In this document: positions 15,701 to 24,358 of the stretch, piece by piece
How positions within the stretch are numbered: position 1 is the stretch's first letter
Layout of the letters: each line of letters begins with the position of its first letter
Source: Lachnospiraceae bacterium AC3007
Lineage (GTDB): Bacteria > Bacillota > Clostridia > Lachnospirales > Lachnospiraceae
Assembly (NCBI GenBank): GCA_000621405.1
Contig: JHYK01000010.1
Coordinates: 1 to 64,000 of the forward strand
DNA length: 64,000 bases
Direction: 5' to 3'
Translations under genes and position numbers: made by a program
Notes under the pieces: model-generated
What the model saw: the letters and a program-made list of their open reading frames with translations, nothing else
Databases searched by the model: none
Told to the model about the DNA's origin: nothing

Positions 15701-16876
15701 TTGGATACAGTGAAGGATGTAAGAGCCATAAGACGAATAAGGATGTCCAAAAAGGACAAGACCCGCGGACATGCGGACAGGAGCCTGATCTTCATCGTGC
15801 TCTTCCTTATCGTGTTCGGACTTATCATGATCTATTCCGCAAGCGCCTATTCGGCTGTAAGATCCGGAAGAAAAGCCGACTACTATCTTATGAGCCAGCT
15901 GAGAGCCACTATCCTGGGCCTTGGTGTCATGGCGGGCATATCATTATGTGATTATCATAAGTTCAGGATATTTGCATGGCCGGCTTATTTTGTGTCACTG
16001 ATACTCATAGCGCTGGTACAGACTCCTCTCGGAATGACCATCAACGGAGCGAGAAGATGGCTGAATCTCGGTATCTCCCTGCAGCCCGCGGAGGTCGCAA
16101 AGGTCGGAATGATAGTTTTCTTTGCGGCTTATGTGTGCGGCAATCTCAGAAGAGTACAGCATATCAGGGGTATAGTGAACACCATTATCTTAGCTGCCAT
16201 CCCGTCCCTCATGGTCTATCTCATCACGGAGAACCTGAGTTCTGCCATCATAATATTTGCGATAGTGTATACGATGCTCTTCGTGGCAAGCCCCAGGAGC
16301 GCTCCCTATATAATACTGGCGGGAGCCCTTGTACTGATTGCGGCACTTCTGGTATTCGTAGTGGCACACAATATCATCCCCGCGGAGCTCTCCTACAGAC
16401 TCGGAAGGATACAGGCATGGCTCGATCCCGAAGCTTACGCGTCCGGGAAGGGCTTCCAGACTCTTCAGGCGCTGTATTCCATAGGATCCGGAGGGACGCT
16501 CGGCAAAGGCCTGGGACAGAGCACACAGAAGCTCGGCTTTGTGCCGGAGGCCCAGAACGACATGATCTTTTCGATAATATGCGAGGAGCTCGGAATGTTT
16601 GGGGCCCTTGCCGTGATACTGCTCTTCGTCATGCTGATATATCATCTGCTGATGATAGCGACGAACGCTCCCGATCTCTTCGGATCGCTCCTCATTACCG
16701 GCATCATGACTCACTTCTCGCTTCAGGTGCTTTTGAACATCGCGGTGGTGACCAATGCCCTGCCTAATACAGGCATTACCCTGCCTTTTATATCCTACGG
16801 AGGCTCATCTTCTTTCTTTCTGCTGGTGGAGGTAGGCATAGCGCTGTCCGTGTCGCGAAGCATCAGGATGAGCTGA
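15701..16876 (+). CDS. ftsW: Septal peptidoglycan polymerase FtsW (SEDS family)
   Basis: The 391-residue polytopic SEDS glycosyltransferase has LIMIYSASAYSA in the first helix, the cytoplasmic/extracellular loop RRWLNLGISLQPAEVAKVG, GKGLGQSTQKLGFVPEAQNDMIFSI, and the final LPNTGITLPFISYGGSS. It polymerises lipid II at the septum with the class B PBP. The TTG at 15701 is preferred because AAGGAG (15688-15693, overlapping the end of murD) is 7 bp upstream. An ATG at 15743 would also keep all helices. murG, usually next to ftsW, is absent. Confidence 0.92.
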   Translation: MDTVKDVRAIRRIRMSKKDKTRGHADRSLIFIVLFLIVFGLIMIYSASAYSAVRSGRKADYYLMSQLRATILGLGVMAGISLCDYHKFRIFAWPAYFVSLILIALVQTPLGMTINGARRWLNLGISLQPAEVAKVGMIVFFAAYVCGNLRRVQHIRGIVNTIILAAIPSLMVYLITENLSSAIIIFAIVYTMLFVASPRSAPYIILAGALVLIAALLVFVVAHNIIPAELSYRLGRIQAWLDPEAYASGKGFQTLQALYSIGSGGTLGKGLGQSTQKLGFVPEAQNDMIFSIICEELGMFGALAVILLFVMLIYHLLMIATNAPDLFGSLLITGIMTHFSLQVLLNIAVVTNALPNTGITLPFISYGGSSSFFLLVEVGIALSVSRSIRMS

Positions 16877-16877
16877 T

Positions 16878-17597
16878 ATGCGGGACAGAAAGGCTCTTAT
16901 TGCCGTTATTGCGGCAGCCATACTGCTTGTTCTGATATGTGTGGTGTGGGAATACTTCGGTGTGGAGGAAGTCAAGGTAACCGGTAATACGAAGTATACC
17001 GACGAAGAGATAGAGGATATGGTGATGACAGGTTTTTTCGGACACAATTCACTCTACCTCTATATAAAGAATAAAACCGGACCAGTCGAGGGTATACCTT
17101 TTATAGAAAAACTTGACGTAGAGATAGATTCGCCGACCGAGGTGACAATCAATGTATATGAGAAGGCAGTCGCCGGATATGTGAAATACCTCGGAAGATA
17201 CATGTATTTTGACCGTGACGGCATCATCGTGGAATCATCCACCGAAGCGATACCGGGGATACCCTATGTCACAGGCCTCGAGTTTGATGAATGCGTGCTC
17301 TACGAGCCGCTTCCCGTCCAGAATGACGAGATCTTTTCTACGATACTGGCCCTGACGCAGCTCTTTGATAAATACGATCTCAGGGCAGACAGGATCTACT
17401 TTGACGGCGACATGAACATAACCCTGTATTTCAACGATGCAAGGGTACTTATAGGAAGTATTGATAATATTGATGAGAAGATGATGAAGCTCGAGAGTAT
17501 CATATCATCGATAGAAGGATTGTCAGGAGAGCTTCATCTTGAGAATTATTCAGTCGACAAAGATGAAGGCTATGTAACCTTTGAGAAGGATGAATAG
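16878..17597 (+). CDS. Cell division protein DivIB/FtsQ
   Basis: The 239-residue bitopic protein has a membrane helix at about residues 7-24 (LIAVIAAAILLVLICVVWEY), then a POTRA domain (VEEVKVTGNTKYTDEEIEDM) and a beta domain with the FtsQ-typical EKAVAGYVKYLGRYMYFDRDG and GIPYVTGL. It bridges FtsL/DivIC and the division synthases. The C-terminus is short, as in Firmicute DivIB. It starts immediately after ftsW. Confidence 0.88.
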   Translation: MRDRKALIAVIAAAILLVLICVVWEYFGVEEVKVTGNTKYTDEEIEDMVMTGFFGHNSLYLYIKNKTGPVEGIPFIEKLDVEIDSPTEVTINVYEKAVAGYVKYLGRYMYFDRDGIIVESSTEAIPGIPYVTGLEFDECVLYEPLPVQNDEIFSTILALTQLFDKYDLRADRIYFDGDMNITLYFNDARVLIGSIDNIDEKMMKLESIISSIEGLSGELHLENYSVDKDEGYVTFEKDE

Positions 17598-17620
17598 AGC
17601 AGAACAGATGAAATTTGCTC

Positions 17621-17649
17621 TTGCGAATTTCGAAATGAGAAGTTATTAT
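17621..17649 (+). promoter_or_regulatory. Candidate ftsZ promoter
   Basis: TTGCGA (17621-17626), a 17-bp spacer and TATTAT (17644-17649) lie in the 107-bp gap between divIB and ftsZ. This would give ftsZ extra transcription independent of PmraZ, as is common for this gene. Confidence 0.5.
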
Positions 17650-17704
17650 GTAAGGTAGACTTTAAAGGTCTGTATTTTTGTGGAAGGTTTGAGGAGGACT
17701 TGTC

Positions 17705-19063
17705 GTGTTTGAGATGAAATCTGATGCTTCTGAGTATGCATGCAAGATCATGGTCATTGGAGTCGGGGGCGCCGGCAACAACGCTCTTAACCGCATGGTC
17801 GATGTGGGTATCAGGGGCGTCGAGCTTATGGCGGTCAACACGGATCTTAAGGATCTGAGAAGCTGTAAGGCTCCGAACTATGTACAGATAGGGCAGAAGC
17901 TGACAAAGGGACTCGGCGCCGGAGCCGATCCCGACAGAGGCGAGAAAGCTGCCGAAGAGACTATAGATGAGATCAAGAGCCGCATAGAAGGCTATGATAT
18001 GGTCTTCATCACCTGCGGTATGGGCGGAGGCACAGGCACAGGAGCCGCTCCCGTCATCGCACGTGCCGCGAAGGAGATGGGCATACTGACTACAGCCATT
18101 GTCACCAAGCCTTTCTCATTTGAGTCAAGAGGAAGGATGAAGAAGGCAGAGGCAGGTATCGCCAAGCTGGCCAACAGTGTTGACACATATACTGTTATTC
18201 CCAATGACAAGTTAAGAGCGCTCGATCCGAAGCTTCCTTTTGAGGAGTCCTTTAAGAAGGCTGACGAGGTACTGCAGCAGTCCGTGCAGGGCATCACCGA
18301 TCTTATTACCGGTGAAGCTCTTATGAACGTTGACTTCGCTGATGTACGTACCACGATGCACGACAAGGGTGTCGCCCATATCGGAATGGGCTCGGGCAAG
18401 GGCGAGAGCAGAGCCATGGATGCCGTCAAGAAGGCCGTGGAGAATCCTCTCCTCGACACCAAGATAGACGGAGCCAAGAATCTTATATTCAATATCACAG
18501 GTAATGTTACCAATGAGGATGTCTATTCGATCTCTGATTTCCTTAACAATCTCATCGATCCGGAGGCCGATGTTATCTTCGGTACCGATAATTCGGGAGA
18601 TGTCGGAGATGATACGATATCCGTTACCGTCATAGCTACAGGACTGCTTGATGTAGGCGCGGAGGTGCCTCAGGAGAAGCCCAAAGCCCCGAATCTTTTT
18701 GCAGGCGGCATGGGCATGAGCGGCGGACTGAATTTCGGTGCCGGCTCGCAGGGAGTCATGGGAGCAGGCGGCATGAGCAGCGTCGGCGGTATGAGCGGTA
18801 TGAGCGGCATGGGCGGCATGGCAGGCCTTAACGGAATGGGCGGCATGAGCATGACCGGAATGAGACCTGTCGCGCCTCAGACGGATAATGTTCAGGTCCT
18901 CGGAACCGGCGGCACAGCCAGCCTCGGAGGACAGATGCCTCAGCAGGCAGGACAGATGCCTGTGAGACCGCAGCAGACACAGCCTGTATCTTCTGATCAG
19001 GTTACGATATCGAGAGTGGAGCCGAAGAGTATCAACATACCGGATTTCCTCAAACGTCATTGA
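17705..19063 (+). CDS. ftsZ: Cell division tubulin homologue FtsZ
   Basis: The 452-residue GTPase polymerises into the Z ring. It has VGGAGNNALNRM, the tubulin signature GGGTGTGAAPVIA, the T7 loop region NVDFADVRTTM, and the C-terminal conserved peptide INIPDFLKRH that binds membrane tethers. The linker (about residues 325-390) is unusual: it consists of repeated GGM, SGM and GMGGM units, rich in glycine and methionine. GTG at 17705 is the preferred start, with GAGGAGGA about 8 bp upstream; an ATG at 17714 is possible. ftsA is not in the cluster. Confidence 0.97.
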   Translation: MFEMKSDASEYACKIMVIGVGGAGNNALNRMVDVGIRGVELMAVNTDLKDLRSCKAPNYVQIGQKLTKGLGAGADPDRGEKAAEETIDEIKSRIEGYDMVFITCGMGGGTGTGAAPVIARAAKEMGILTTAIVTKPFSFESRGRMKKAEAGIAKLANSVDTYTVIPNDKLRALDPKLPFEESFKKADEVLQQSVQGITDLITGEALMNVDFADVRTTMHDKGVAHIGMGSGKGESRAMDAVKKAVENPLLDTKIDGAKNLIFNITGNVTNEDVYSISDFLNNLIDPEADVIFGTDNSGDVGDDTISVTVIATGLLDVGAEVPQEKPKAPNLFAGGMGMSGGLNFGAGSQGVMGAGGMSSVGGMSGMSGMGGMAGLNGMGGMSMTGMRPVAPQTDNVQVLGTGGTASLGGQMPQQAGQMPVRPQQTQPVSSDQVTISRVEPKSINIPDFLKRH

Positions 19064-19111
19064 TATATCGTAGTTACCGGAGAATATTTTGATAGGGAGA
19101 GGAAATAAGTT

Positions 19112-19567
19112 ATGAGATGTCCTTTTTGTGGCCATGAGAATATCAGGGTTATTGATTCCAGACCGGCCGAAGAGAATAATTCAATAAGACGCAGAAGGGT
19201 CTGCGACGAATGCGGTAAGAGATTCACCACCTATGAGAAGGTGGAGACCATACCCCTTATCGTGATCAAGAAAGACAATAACAGAGAGACTTATGACAGG
19301 GAGAAGATGGAGAGAGGAATACTCAGAGCCTGCCATAAGCGCCCGGTATCAGCTGAAAAGATAGGGCTGATGATAGACGAGGTGGAGAAGGAGATATATG
19401 AGCTCGAGGAGCGTGAGATTGGAAGCTCGGTCATAGGAGAGCTCATAATGAACAAGCTGAAGGATCTGGATGCCGTAGCTTATGTGCGTTTCGCATCGGT
19501 CTACAGAGAGTTCAAGGATGTCAACACCTTTGTAGATGAGCTTAAAAAGGTACTGAACAATTCATAA
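19112..19567 (+). CDS. nrdR: Ribonucleotide reductase repressor NrdR
   Basis: The 151-residue regulator has an N-terminal zinc ribbon (CPFC at residues 3-6 and CDEC near 31-34, with RVIDSRPAEENNSIRRRR between) and a C-terminal ATP-cone domain (PLIVIKKDNNRETYDREKM). With dATP bound it represses ribonucleotide reductase genes by binding paired 16-bp boxes. A sequence matching such a box occurs at 6729-6744. GAGAGGAAAT precedes the ATG. A short hairpin terminator follows. Confidence 0.95.
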   Translation: MRCPFCGHENIRVIDSRPAEENNSIRRRRVCDECGKRFTTYEKVETIPLIVIKKDNNRETYDREKMERGILRACHKRPVSAEKIGLMIDEVEKEIYELEEREIGSSVIGELIMNKLKDLDAVAYVRFASVYREFKDVNTFVDELKKVLNNS

Positions 19568-19571
19568 AAGC

Positions 19572-19600
19572 ATGCCCTGCACAAGCAGGGCATCTTTAAT
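19572..19600 (+). terminator. Hairpin after nrdR
   Basis: ATGCCCTGC (19572-19580) pairs perfectly with GCAGGGCAT (19585-19593) across an ACAA loop. The following CTTTAAT is a weak T-tract, so read-through to the next gene 16 bp away is likely. Confidence 0.6.
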
Positions 19601-19608
19601 GGTGGCAT

Positions 19609-20124
19609 ATGCATATATTTCCATATGCGATGAGCAGGAGCGCCTATGATATCGACTACGGGTATTTGTGGAGCAAAGGCTATCGCGGTATAATCTTCGA
19701 TATAGACAATACCCTTGTGGAGCATAATGAACCGGCGACGGAAAGAGCAGAGAAGCTCTTTTCGGACCTTAAGGATATGGGATTTCAGACGTCGGTCGTA
19801 TCTAATAACAGGGAACCCAGAGTAAAACTTTTTGCCGAAGCCGTCGGCTGCGAATACGTATACAGGGCTGCGAAGCCCATGCCGGACGGTTACCGTTCCG
19901 CAATGAATAAGATGGGATCGGACACTGACAGTACTTTTGTTGTCGGAGACCAGCTTATCACGGATATCTGGGGTGCCAATAATGCGGGCCTTAAAAGCAT
20001 CATGGTCGGCAAGGTAGCTTTTCATGAGGATATACACATATACTTCAAGAGGGTTGTCGAATCGGTCATTGTATTTATTTATAAGATCACTCACAGAAAA
20101 AGGAGCGTCGAAGATCTTTTATGA
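19609..20124 (+). CDS. YqeG-family HAD-IIIA phosphatase
   Basis: The 171-residue protein is a small HAD hydrolase. Motif I is IIFDIDNTLVEH (nucleophile aspartate in DIDNT), motif II lies in VVSNN, and motif III/IV is in VVGDQLITDIWGANNAG. Firmicute YqeG proteins resemble the mitochondrial phosphatidylglycerophosphate phosphatase PTPMT/Gep4 group, so a role as PGP phosphatase is possible but not shown. ATG at 19609 follows GGTGG; an ATG at 19630 (MSRSAYDIDY) is an alternative. It overlaps aroE by 4 bp. Confidence 0.82.
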   Translation: MHIFPYAMSRSAYDIDYGYLWSKGYRGIIFDIDNTLVEHNEPATERAEKLFSDLKDMGFQTSVVSNNREPRVKLFAEAVGCEYVYRAAKPMPDGYRSAMNKMGSDTDSTFVVGDQLITDIWGANNAGLKSIMVGKVAFHEDIHIYFKRVVESVIVFIYKITHRKRSVEDLL

Positions 20125-20960
20125 ATGAGATTAACGGAAGAACAAGGATACTGGGACTTATAGGGGAGCCGGTGGAGCATACCGAGAGTCCGGCCATACA
20201 TAATCTGCTGGCGTCAAAGCTTGGTGACAATGTGGTATATGTTCCGTTCGAGGTGAAGCCAAAGAGGCTTGAAGAGGCGGTAGAGGGTGCTTATGCTCTG
20301 GGCATAGAAGGCCTTAACGTGACTATCCCTCATAAGGTCAAGGTCATGCAGTATGTCACGGAACTCGATGATGCGGCGCTTGAGATAGGGGCCGTCAACA
20401 CTCTTGCATCCGTGAGAGGCGGCTATAAGGGCTATAATACCGATTTTTCCGGCTTCATGAGGGCTCTGGACAAATTCGACATGCAGGTCAACGGCCGCGA
20501 TGTCATAGTGCTGGGGGCCGGCGGTGCGGCGAAGGCTGTGATGTATGCGCTCGGCAAGCTCGGAGCAAGACAGATATATATCCTTAACAGGGACACGGAG
20601 AAGGCTGAGCTTATATTCGGCAATGTCCCCAATGCGAGGATAATGAACATCAACGAATGGGATCAGATCCCCGAGGGCAGGTATATATGTATCCAGTGCA
20701 CATCAGTAGGGCTTTCTCCCAATGATGATGACTGCGTGATAAGCGATGACAGGTTCTATGCGCTCATAGAGTCAGCCATGGATCTTATCTACAAGCCCAA
20801 GGAGACGGCTTTTATGAAGAAAGTGAAGGCTGCCGGCGGAAGGGCCTATAACGGCATGTGGATGCTGGTCTTTCAGGCGGTATCTTCCTACGAATTCTTC
20901 ACCAAAAAGGAGGTTCCCGAGGAGATAGTGGAAGCGTTATATGCAGAGCTTGATTCTTGA
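20121..20960 (+). CDS. aroE: Shikimate dehydrogenase (NADP)
   Basis: The 279-residue protein reduces 3-dehydroshikimate to shikimate. The substrate domain has GEPVEHTESPAIHN and NVTIPHKVKVM with the catalytic lysine, followed by EIGAVNTL and YNTDFSGF. The Rossmann part has VLGAGGAAKAVMYAL. NRDTEKAE after the second strand fits NADP binding. It is first in an aroE-aroK-aroQ run, overlapping yqeG by 4 bp and aroK by 20 bp. Confidence 0.95.
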   Translation: MNEINGRTRILGLIGEPVEHTESPAIHNLLASKLGDNVVYVPFEVKPKRLEEAVEGAYALGIEGLNVTIPHKVKVMQYVTELDDAALEIGAVNTLASVRGGYKGYNTDFSGFMRALDKFDMQVNGRDVIVLGAGGAAKAVMYALGKLGARQIYILNRDTEKAELIFGNVPNARIMNINEWDQIPEGRYICIQCTSVGLSPNDDDCVISDDRFYALIESAMDLIYKPKETAFMKKVKAAGGRAYNGMWMLVFQAVSSYEFFTKKEVPEEIVEALYAELDS

Positions 20961-21453
20961 GGGATTCATGGGGTCCGGTAAGACGTACATAGGCAGGAAG
21001 CTTTCAGCGAGGCTGGAGCTTCCTTTTATCGATACGGACCTTGAGATAGAGAGACGCCAGCAGACTGCCATAGCTGATATCTTTTCTTCCTGCGGGGAGG
21101 AGGCTTTCAGGCAGATGGAGACTTCGATGCTGGGAGGGCTGATGCTTGAAGATACGAAGGCAGTTATCTCCCTCGGAGGAGGCGCGCCCGTAAGGGAAGC
21201 GAACAGGCAATGCATCAGGAGCATGGGGCAGGTTTTCTACCTGAAGGCTCCCGTGGATATACTTCTTCAGAGGCTTAGGCGCGAGAAGGAAGGCAGACCG
21301 ATGCTTAAGGGCGATGACCTTGAAAGCACCATAGAGCGGCTGCTTAAGGCAAGAGAAGGCCTGTATATGAGCCTTGCCGATCATGTGATCGATGTGTCCA
21401 CAGAAGATGTGGACATGGTATGTGACAGTATAATGGAGGCGTACGTCGGATGA
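20941..21453 (+). CDS. aroK: Shikimate kinase
   Basis: The 170-residue P-loop kinase phosphorylates shikimate at the 3-position. The Walker A segment is GFMGSGKTYIGRKLS, the shikimate-binding FIDTDLEIE follows, and SLGGGAPV and the lid RLRREKEGRPML are in place. The start at 20941 lies inside the end of aroE; AGGAGGTTCCCGAGGAG upstream offers ribosome binding within that gene. It overlaps aroQ by 4 bp. Confidence 0.93.
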   Translation: MQSLILEGFMGSGKTYIGRKLSARLELPFIDTDLEIERRQQTAIADIFSSCGEEAFRQMETSMLGGLMLEDTKAVISLGGGAPVREANRQCIRSMGQVFYLKAPVDILLQRLRREKEGRPMLKGDDLESTIERLLKAREGLYMSLADHVIDVSTEDVDMVCDSIMEAYVG

Positions 21454-21893
21454 AGATACTTGTGATCAATGGTCCGAACCTTAATTTTCTCGGGATCAGG
21501 GACAAAAAGGTCTATGGAAGTGAGGACTACAGTCATCTGGTCTCCATGATAGAGGAGAAGGCCGCAGAGCTTGGATGTGAGGCGGAGTGCTATCAGAGCA
21601 ACCACGAGGGAGATCTTATCGACCGGATACAGAAGGCATATTCTGACGGTACGGACGGGATCGTGATCAATCCCGGAGCTCTGACTCATTATTCATATGC
21701 TCTTTTTGATGCGCTGGGTTCGTATGATACCATCCCAATGGTCGAGGTTCATATTTCGGACATCCATAACAGGGAGGATTTCAGAAAGATATCGGTGACG
21801 GCTCCCGCCTGCGACTTACAGATAGCTGGCCACGGCCTTAACGGATATCTTGAGGCGATGGAATACATCGCAGATAAAGCAACTGATCATTAA
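21450..21893 (+). CDS. aroQ: Type II 3-dehydroquinate dehydratase
   Basis: The 147-residue enzyme dehydrates 3-dehydroquinate to 3-dehydroshikimate. Signature segments are INGPNLNFLGIRD, QSNHEGDLIDRIQ, NPGALTHYSYAL and VEVHISDIHNREDFR. Members form dodecamers. It supplies the AroE substrate, so three consecutive shikimate steps are encoded together here. Confidence 0.95.
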   Translation: MKILVINGPNLNFLGIRDKKVYGSEDYSHLVSMIEEKAAELGCEAECYQSNHEGDLIDRIQKAYSDGTDGIVINPGALTHYSYALFDALGSYDTIPMVEVHISDIHNREDFRKISVTAPACDLQIAGHGLNGYLEAMEYIADKATDH

Positions 21894-21908
21894 GGAGGAA
21901 AGAAAGGA

Positions 21909-22442
21909 ATGGTTGTATTAAGCATTATCTTAGGATTACTGATGATCTTCACGGGCATATCTTTGATGTGTACCCCGGTCAAGACGTTTTTGCAGTCGGG
22001 ATATTTTCTCGGCATCATGCTCTTTGTCTATGGATTCGCAGGTGTCCTGAAGGCATTCAGGAAGCAGAGCACGGTATTTGAGACGATCTCAAGCGTGCTG
22101 GCGCTCATACTGGGCGTGCTTGCCATGTGCTTCCCCGGAGTTGTCCTTCAGCTTGACGGCATGATCCTTTACATGACGGCTTTCTGGTTCGTCTTAAGAG
22201 GAGTATTTGCCATAGTGCTCGGCTTTTCTTCAAAGTCGGTCAATAAGTCCTGGATATTCGGCGTTATCGTGGGAGTATTAAGCCTCCTGCTCGGATTCTA
22301 TTCGTTTGCTCATCCGCTGGTCCCTGTCATTACGGTGGGGATCCTGCTCGGACTTTATTTTGTGGAGACCGGAATAGACATGATAGTCTTTACGACTGTG
22401 GCAAAAAAGGCAGTAGATAAGGCAGAAGAAGCGAAGGAATGA
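21909..22442 (+). CDS. HdeD-family (DUF308) membrane protein
   Basis: The 177-residue protein has about six short hydrophobic helices in pairs, with repeated GLLMIFTGIS / GVLSLLLGFY-type segments and a lysine-rich cytoplasmic tail. This is the pattern of the HdeD/DUF308 family. E. coli HdeD is linked to acid resistance, but the molecular function is unknown. AAGGAGGAAAG precedes the ATG. It sits 15 bp after aroQ and may be co-transcribed. Confidence 0.75.
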   Translation: MVVLSIILGLLMIFTGISLMCTPVKTFLQSGYFLGIMLFVYGFAGVLKAFRKQSTVFETISSVLALILGVLAMCFPGVVLQLDGMILYMTAFWFVLRGVFAIVLGFSSKSVNKSWIFGVIVGVLSLLLGFYSFAHPLVPVITVGILLGLYFVETGIDMIVFTTVAKKAVDKAEEAKE

Positions 22443-22465
22443 GCGAAGGCATGCGAAATTGCCTG

Positions 22466-22494
22466 TTGCGTTTATCATCATGCGGGTTTATAAT
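22466..22494 (+). promoter_or_regulatory. Promoter of efp
   Basis: TTGCGT (22466-22471), a 17-bp spacer and a perfect TATAAT (22489-22494). The start would be near 22501, leaving a short leader before the AGGAGG site. Confidence 0.65.
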
Positions 22495-22532
22495 GGAGTC
22501 CGCATTTATGTCTGGAATAGGAGGAAGCTGGT

Positions 22533-23090
22533 ATGATTTCGGCTGGTGAATTTAAAAATGGCGTGACTCTTGAAATAGACGGCACGGTTTATCAGATAGT
22601 TGAGTTTCAGCATGTTAAGCCCGGTAAGGGAGCAGCATTTGTAAGGACGAAGCTCAAGGATGTCATTAATTCCGGAGTAGTGGAGAAGACCTTCCGTCCG
22701 ACCGAGAAGTTTGAGACGGCTCATATCGACAGGAAGGATATGCAGTATCTCTACAGCGACGGTGATATCTATAACTTCATGGATCCCGAGACCTATGAGC
22801 AGATCGGACTGAATTCCGACGTGGTCGGTGATGCGATGAAGTTTGTCAAGGAGAATGACAGTTGCAAGATATGCTCATATAAGGGCAATGTATTCCTTGT
22901 AGAGCCTCCCCTTTTCGTGGAGCTTGAGGTGACTGAGACAGAGCCCGGGCTTAAGGGCGATACGGCGACCGGAGCTTCCAAGCCCGCTACCGTAGAGACC
23001 GGAGCTCAGGTGATGGTGCCTCTGTTTGTAAATATCGGCGATAAGCTGAAGATAGACACAAGGACCGGAGAGTATCTCTCCAGAGTCTGA
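22533..23090 (+). CDS. efp: Translation elongation factor P
   Basis: The 185-residue protein has the three beta-barrel domains of EF-P and relieves ribosome stalling at polyproline stretches. The tip loop is [16 protein letters not shown], with a lysine at the position modified in some species. The C-terminal signature [17 protein letters not shown] is present. No EpmA/EpmB-type modification gene is in the window. AGGAGG is 7-8 bp before the ATG and a terminator follows, so it appears monocistronic. Confidence 0.96.
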   Translation: MISAGEFKNGVTLEIDGTVYQIVEFQHVKPGKGAAFVRTKLKDVINSGVVEKTFRPTEKFETAHIDRKDMQYLYSDGDIYNFMDPETYEQIGLNSDVVGDAMKFVKENDSCKICSYKGNVFLVEPPLFVELEVTETEPGLKGDTATGASKPATVETGAQVMVPLFVNIGDKLKIDTRTGEYLSRV

Positions 23091-23117
23091 TCTTTCGATC
23101 TGTTTCCTATCGATCTT

Positions 23118-23154
23118 AAGGCGGAGTCACTTATGTGATCCCGCCTTTTTTTTG
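23118..23154 (+). terminator. Terminator after efp
   Basis: AAGGCGG pairs with CCGCCTT, with an inner GTCAC/GTGAT extension and a TTAT loop, followed by eight Ts. Confidence 0.88.
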
Positions 23155-23277
23155 CGATCGCACTTTTTCTTTCGCACAGTGTCCTGTGCATTTCCCATGT
23201 AGCAGCGCCTTCTCACCATACGGGCCGTTTTGAGACTGTAGTGTATTTGGATCCAAAGTGATCAAGGAGGCGTGTTG

Positions 23278-24183
23278 ATGAATTACGATGATTTTAACAG
23301 ACTGATAATGCAGAAACTTAAGGATATCTGCGGGGATGAGTGCTCCGTGTCTATCTACGAAGCCCTGAAAAACAACTCCGTCAGGCTTAAGGGGATATCC
23401 ATAAGGGATAATGACAACTGTATGGCTCCGACTATATACATGGATGAATTCTATACGGATTACTGTGACGGGAGAGATATAGATGACATTGCAAATGAGA
23501 TACTCAGGATATACTCAGCAAACAGGAGAGGGCCGGATTTTGATACAAAGAACTTCTCAGACTACGGCTGGGTAAGGGACCGGCTTTTCTTTAAGCTTAT
23601 CAATTCCAGAAAGAATCTGGAACTCCTTCAGTCAGTCCCGAGCTTCCAATATCTGGATCTGGCTCTGATCTTTGGAGTATATGTGGGAGATTTCAGGGAT
23701 ACCTTCTCATCAGTGATGATAAGGAACGAGCATATGAAGCTCTGGGGAGTATCCGAGGAGGAGATCCGGGATGAGGCGCTTATCAATACGCCCCGTCTGC
23801 TCCCGTCCGCCATCTGGACAATGAGGGATATCTTAAATGACATGGGAGTCGAGACCGACGATATGGTGGATGCCACACCAATGTATATCCTCTCCAACAA
23901 AAACCGGATCAACGGAGCCGCGGCTGCTCTCTATGACGGCGTATTGAGGAAGTTTGCCGGCAATATAGGCAGCGATCTCTATATTCTTCCGTCCTCGATC
24001 CATGAGCTTATCATCATTCCTAAGTGTGAAGCGCCGGCTGTCCCGGTGCTCACGGATATGATAGCGGAGGTGAACGATACTCAGGTATCACCGGAAGAGA
24101 TACTGTCTTATTCTCTCTACGAATATTCGATATCCGAGGATGCGCTGATGGTCGCGGATGTTAAAAAAGTTGCAAGTGCATGA
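23278..24183 (+). CDS. DUF5688 family protein
   Basis: The 301-residue cytoplasmic protein resembles DUF5688 proteins, which are abundant in Lachnospiraceae and of unknown function. Typical features are an N-terminal helical region, an YxDEFY...G block, and a C-terminal LYILPSSIHELIIIP segment followed by SYSLYEYS. No catalytic motif, signal peptide or membrane helix is apparent. ATG at 23278 is chosen because AAGGAGG (23264-23270) is 7 bp upstream; GTG at 23272 is too close. Confidence 0.75.
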   Translation: MNYDDFNRLIMQKLKDICGDECSVSIYEALKNNSVRLKGISIRDNDNCMAPTIYMDEFYTDYCDGRDIDDIANEILRIYSANRRGPDFDTKNFSDYGWVRDRLFFKLINSRKNLELLQSVPSFQYLDLALIFGVYVGDFRDTFSSVMIRNEHMKLWGVSEEEIRDEALINTPRLLPSAIWTMRDILNDMGVETDDMVDATPMYILSNKNRINGAAAALYDGVLRKFAGNIGSDLYILPSSIHELIIIPKCEAPAVPVLTDMIAEVNDTQVSPEEILSYSLYEYSISEDALMVADVKKVASA

Positions 24184-24199
24184 CAAGTTATGGTAACAT
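24170..24199 (+). promoter_or_regulatory. Candidate promoter of tRNA-Arg
   Basis: TTGCAA (24170-24175), an 18-bp spacer and TAACAT (24194-24199), overlapping the end of the DUF5688 gene. The -10 is surrounded by a near-palindrome GTTATG...CATAAC. Confidence 0.4.
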
Positions 24200-24245
24200 A
24201 ACTTCTGTATGCGGGGAGAGCGGAGCCTCGCTCTCCCACTTAGAT

Positions 24246-24319
24246 GCGTTCATAGCTCAGTTGGATAGAGCACAGGCCTCCGACGCCTGGTGTCGAGGGT
24301 TCGAATCCCCCTGGACGCA
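24246..24319 (+). tRNA. tRNA-Arg (anticodon CCG)
   Basis: A complete cloverleaf is present. The acceptor stem GCGTTCA pairs with TGGACGC, the D stem is GCTC/GAGC, the anticodon stem CAGGC/GCCTG encloses loop CTCCGAC with anticodon CCG, and the T arm GAGGG-TTCGAAT-CCCCC follows. The discriminator is A and the CCA tail is not encoded. It reads CGG arginine codons. Confidence 0.93.
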
Positions 24320-24358
24320 TAACTTCGGATAAGACCTATTTTTACGGAGGTTTATATA

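Noticed and set aside
18212-19135. A 307-codon minus-strand frame opposite ftsZ, rich in Ala/His
   Set aside because: Its repeats are the antisense reading of the FtsZ Gly/Met linker.
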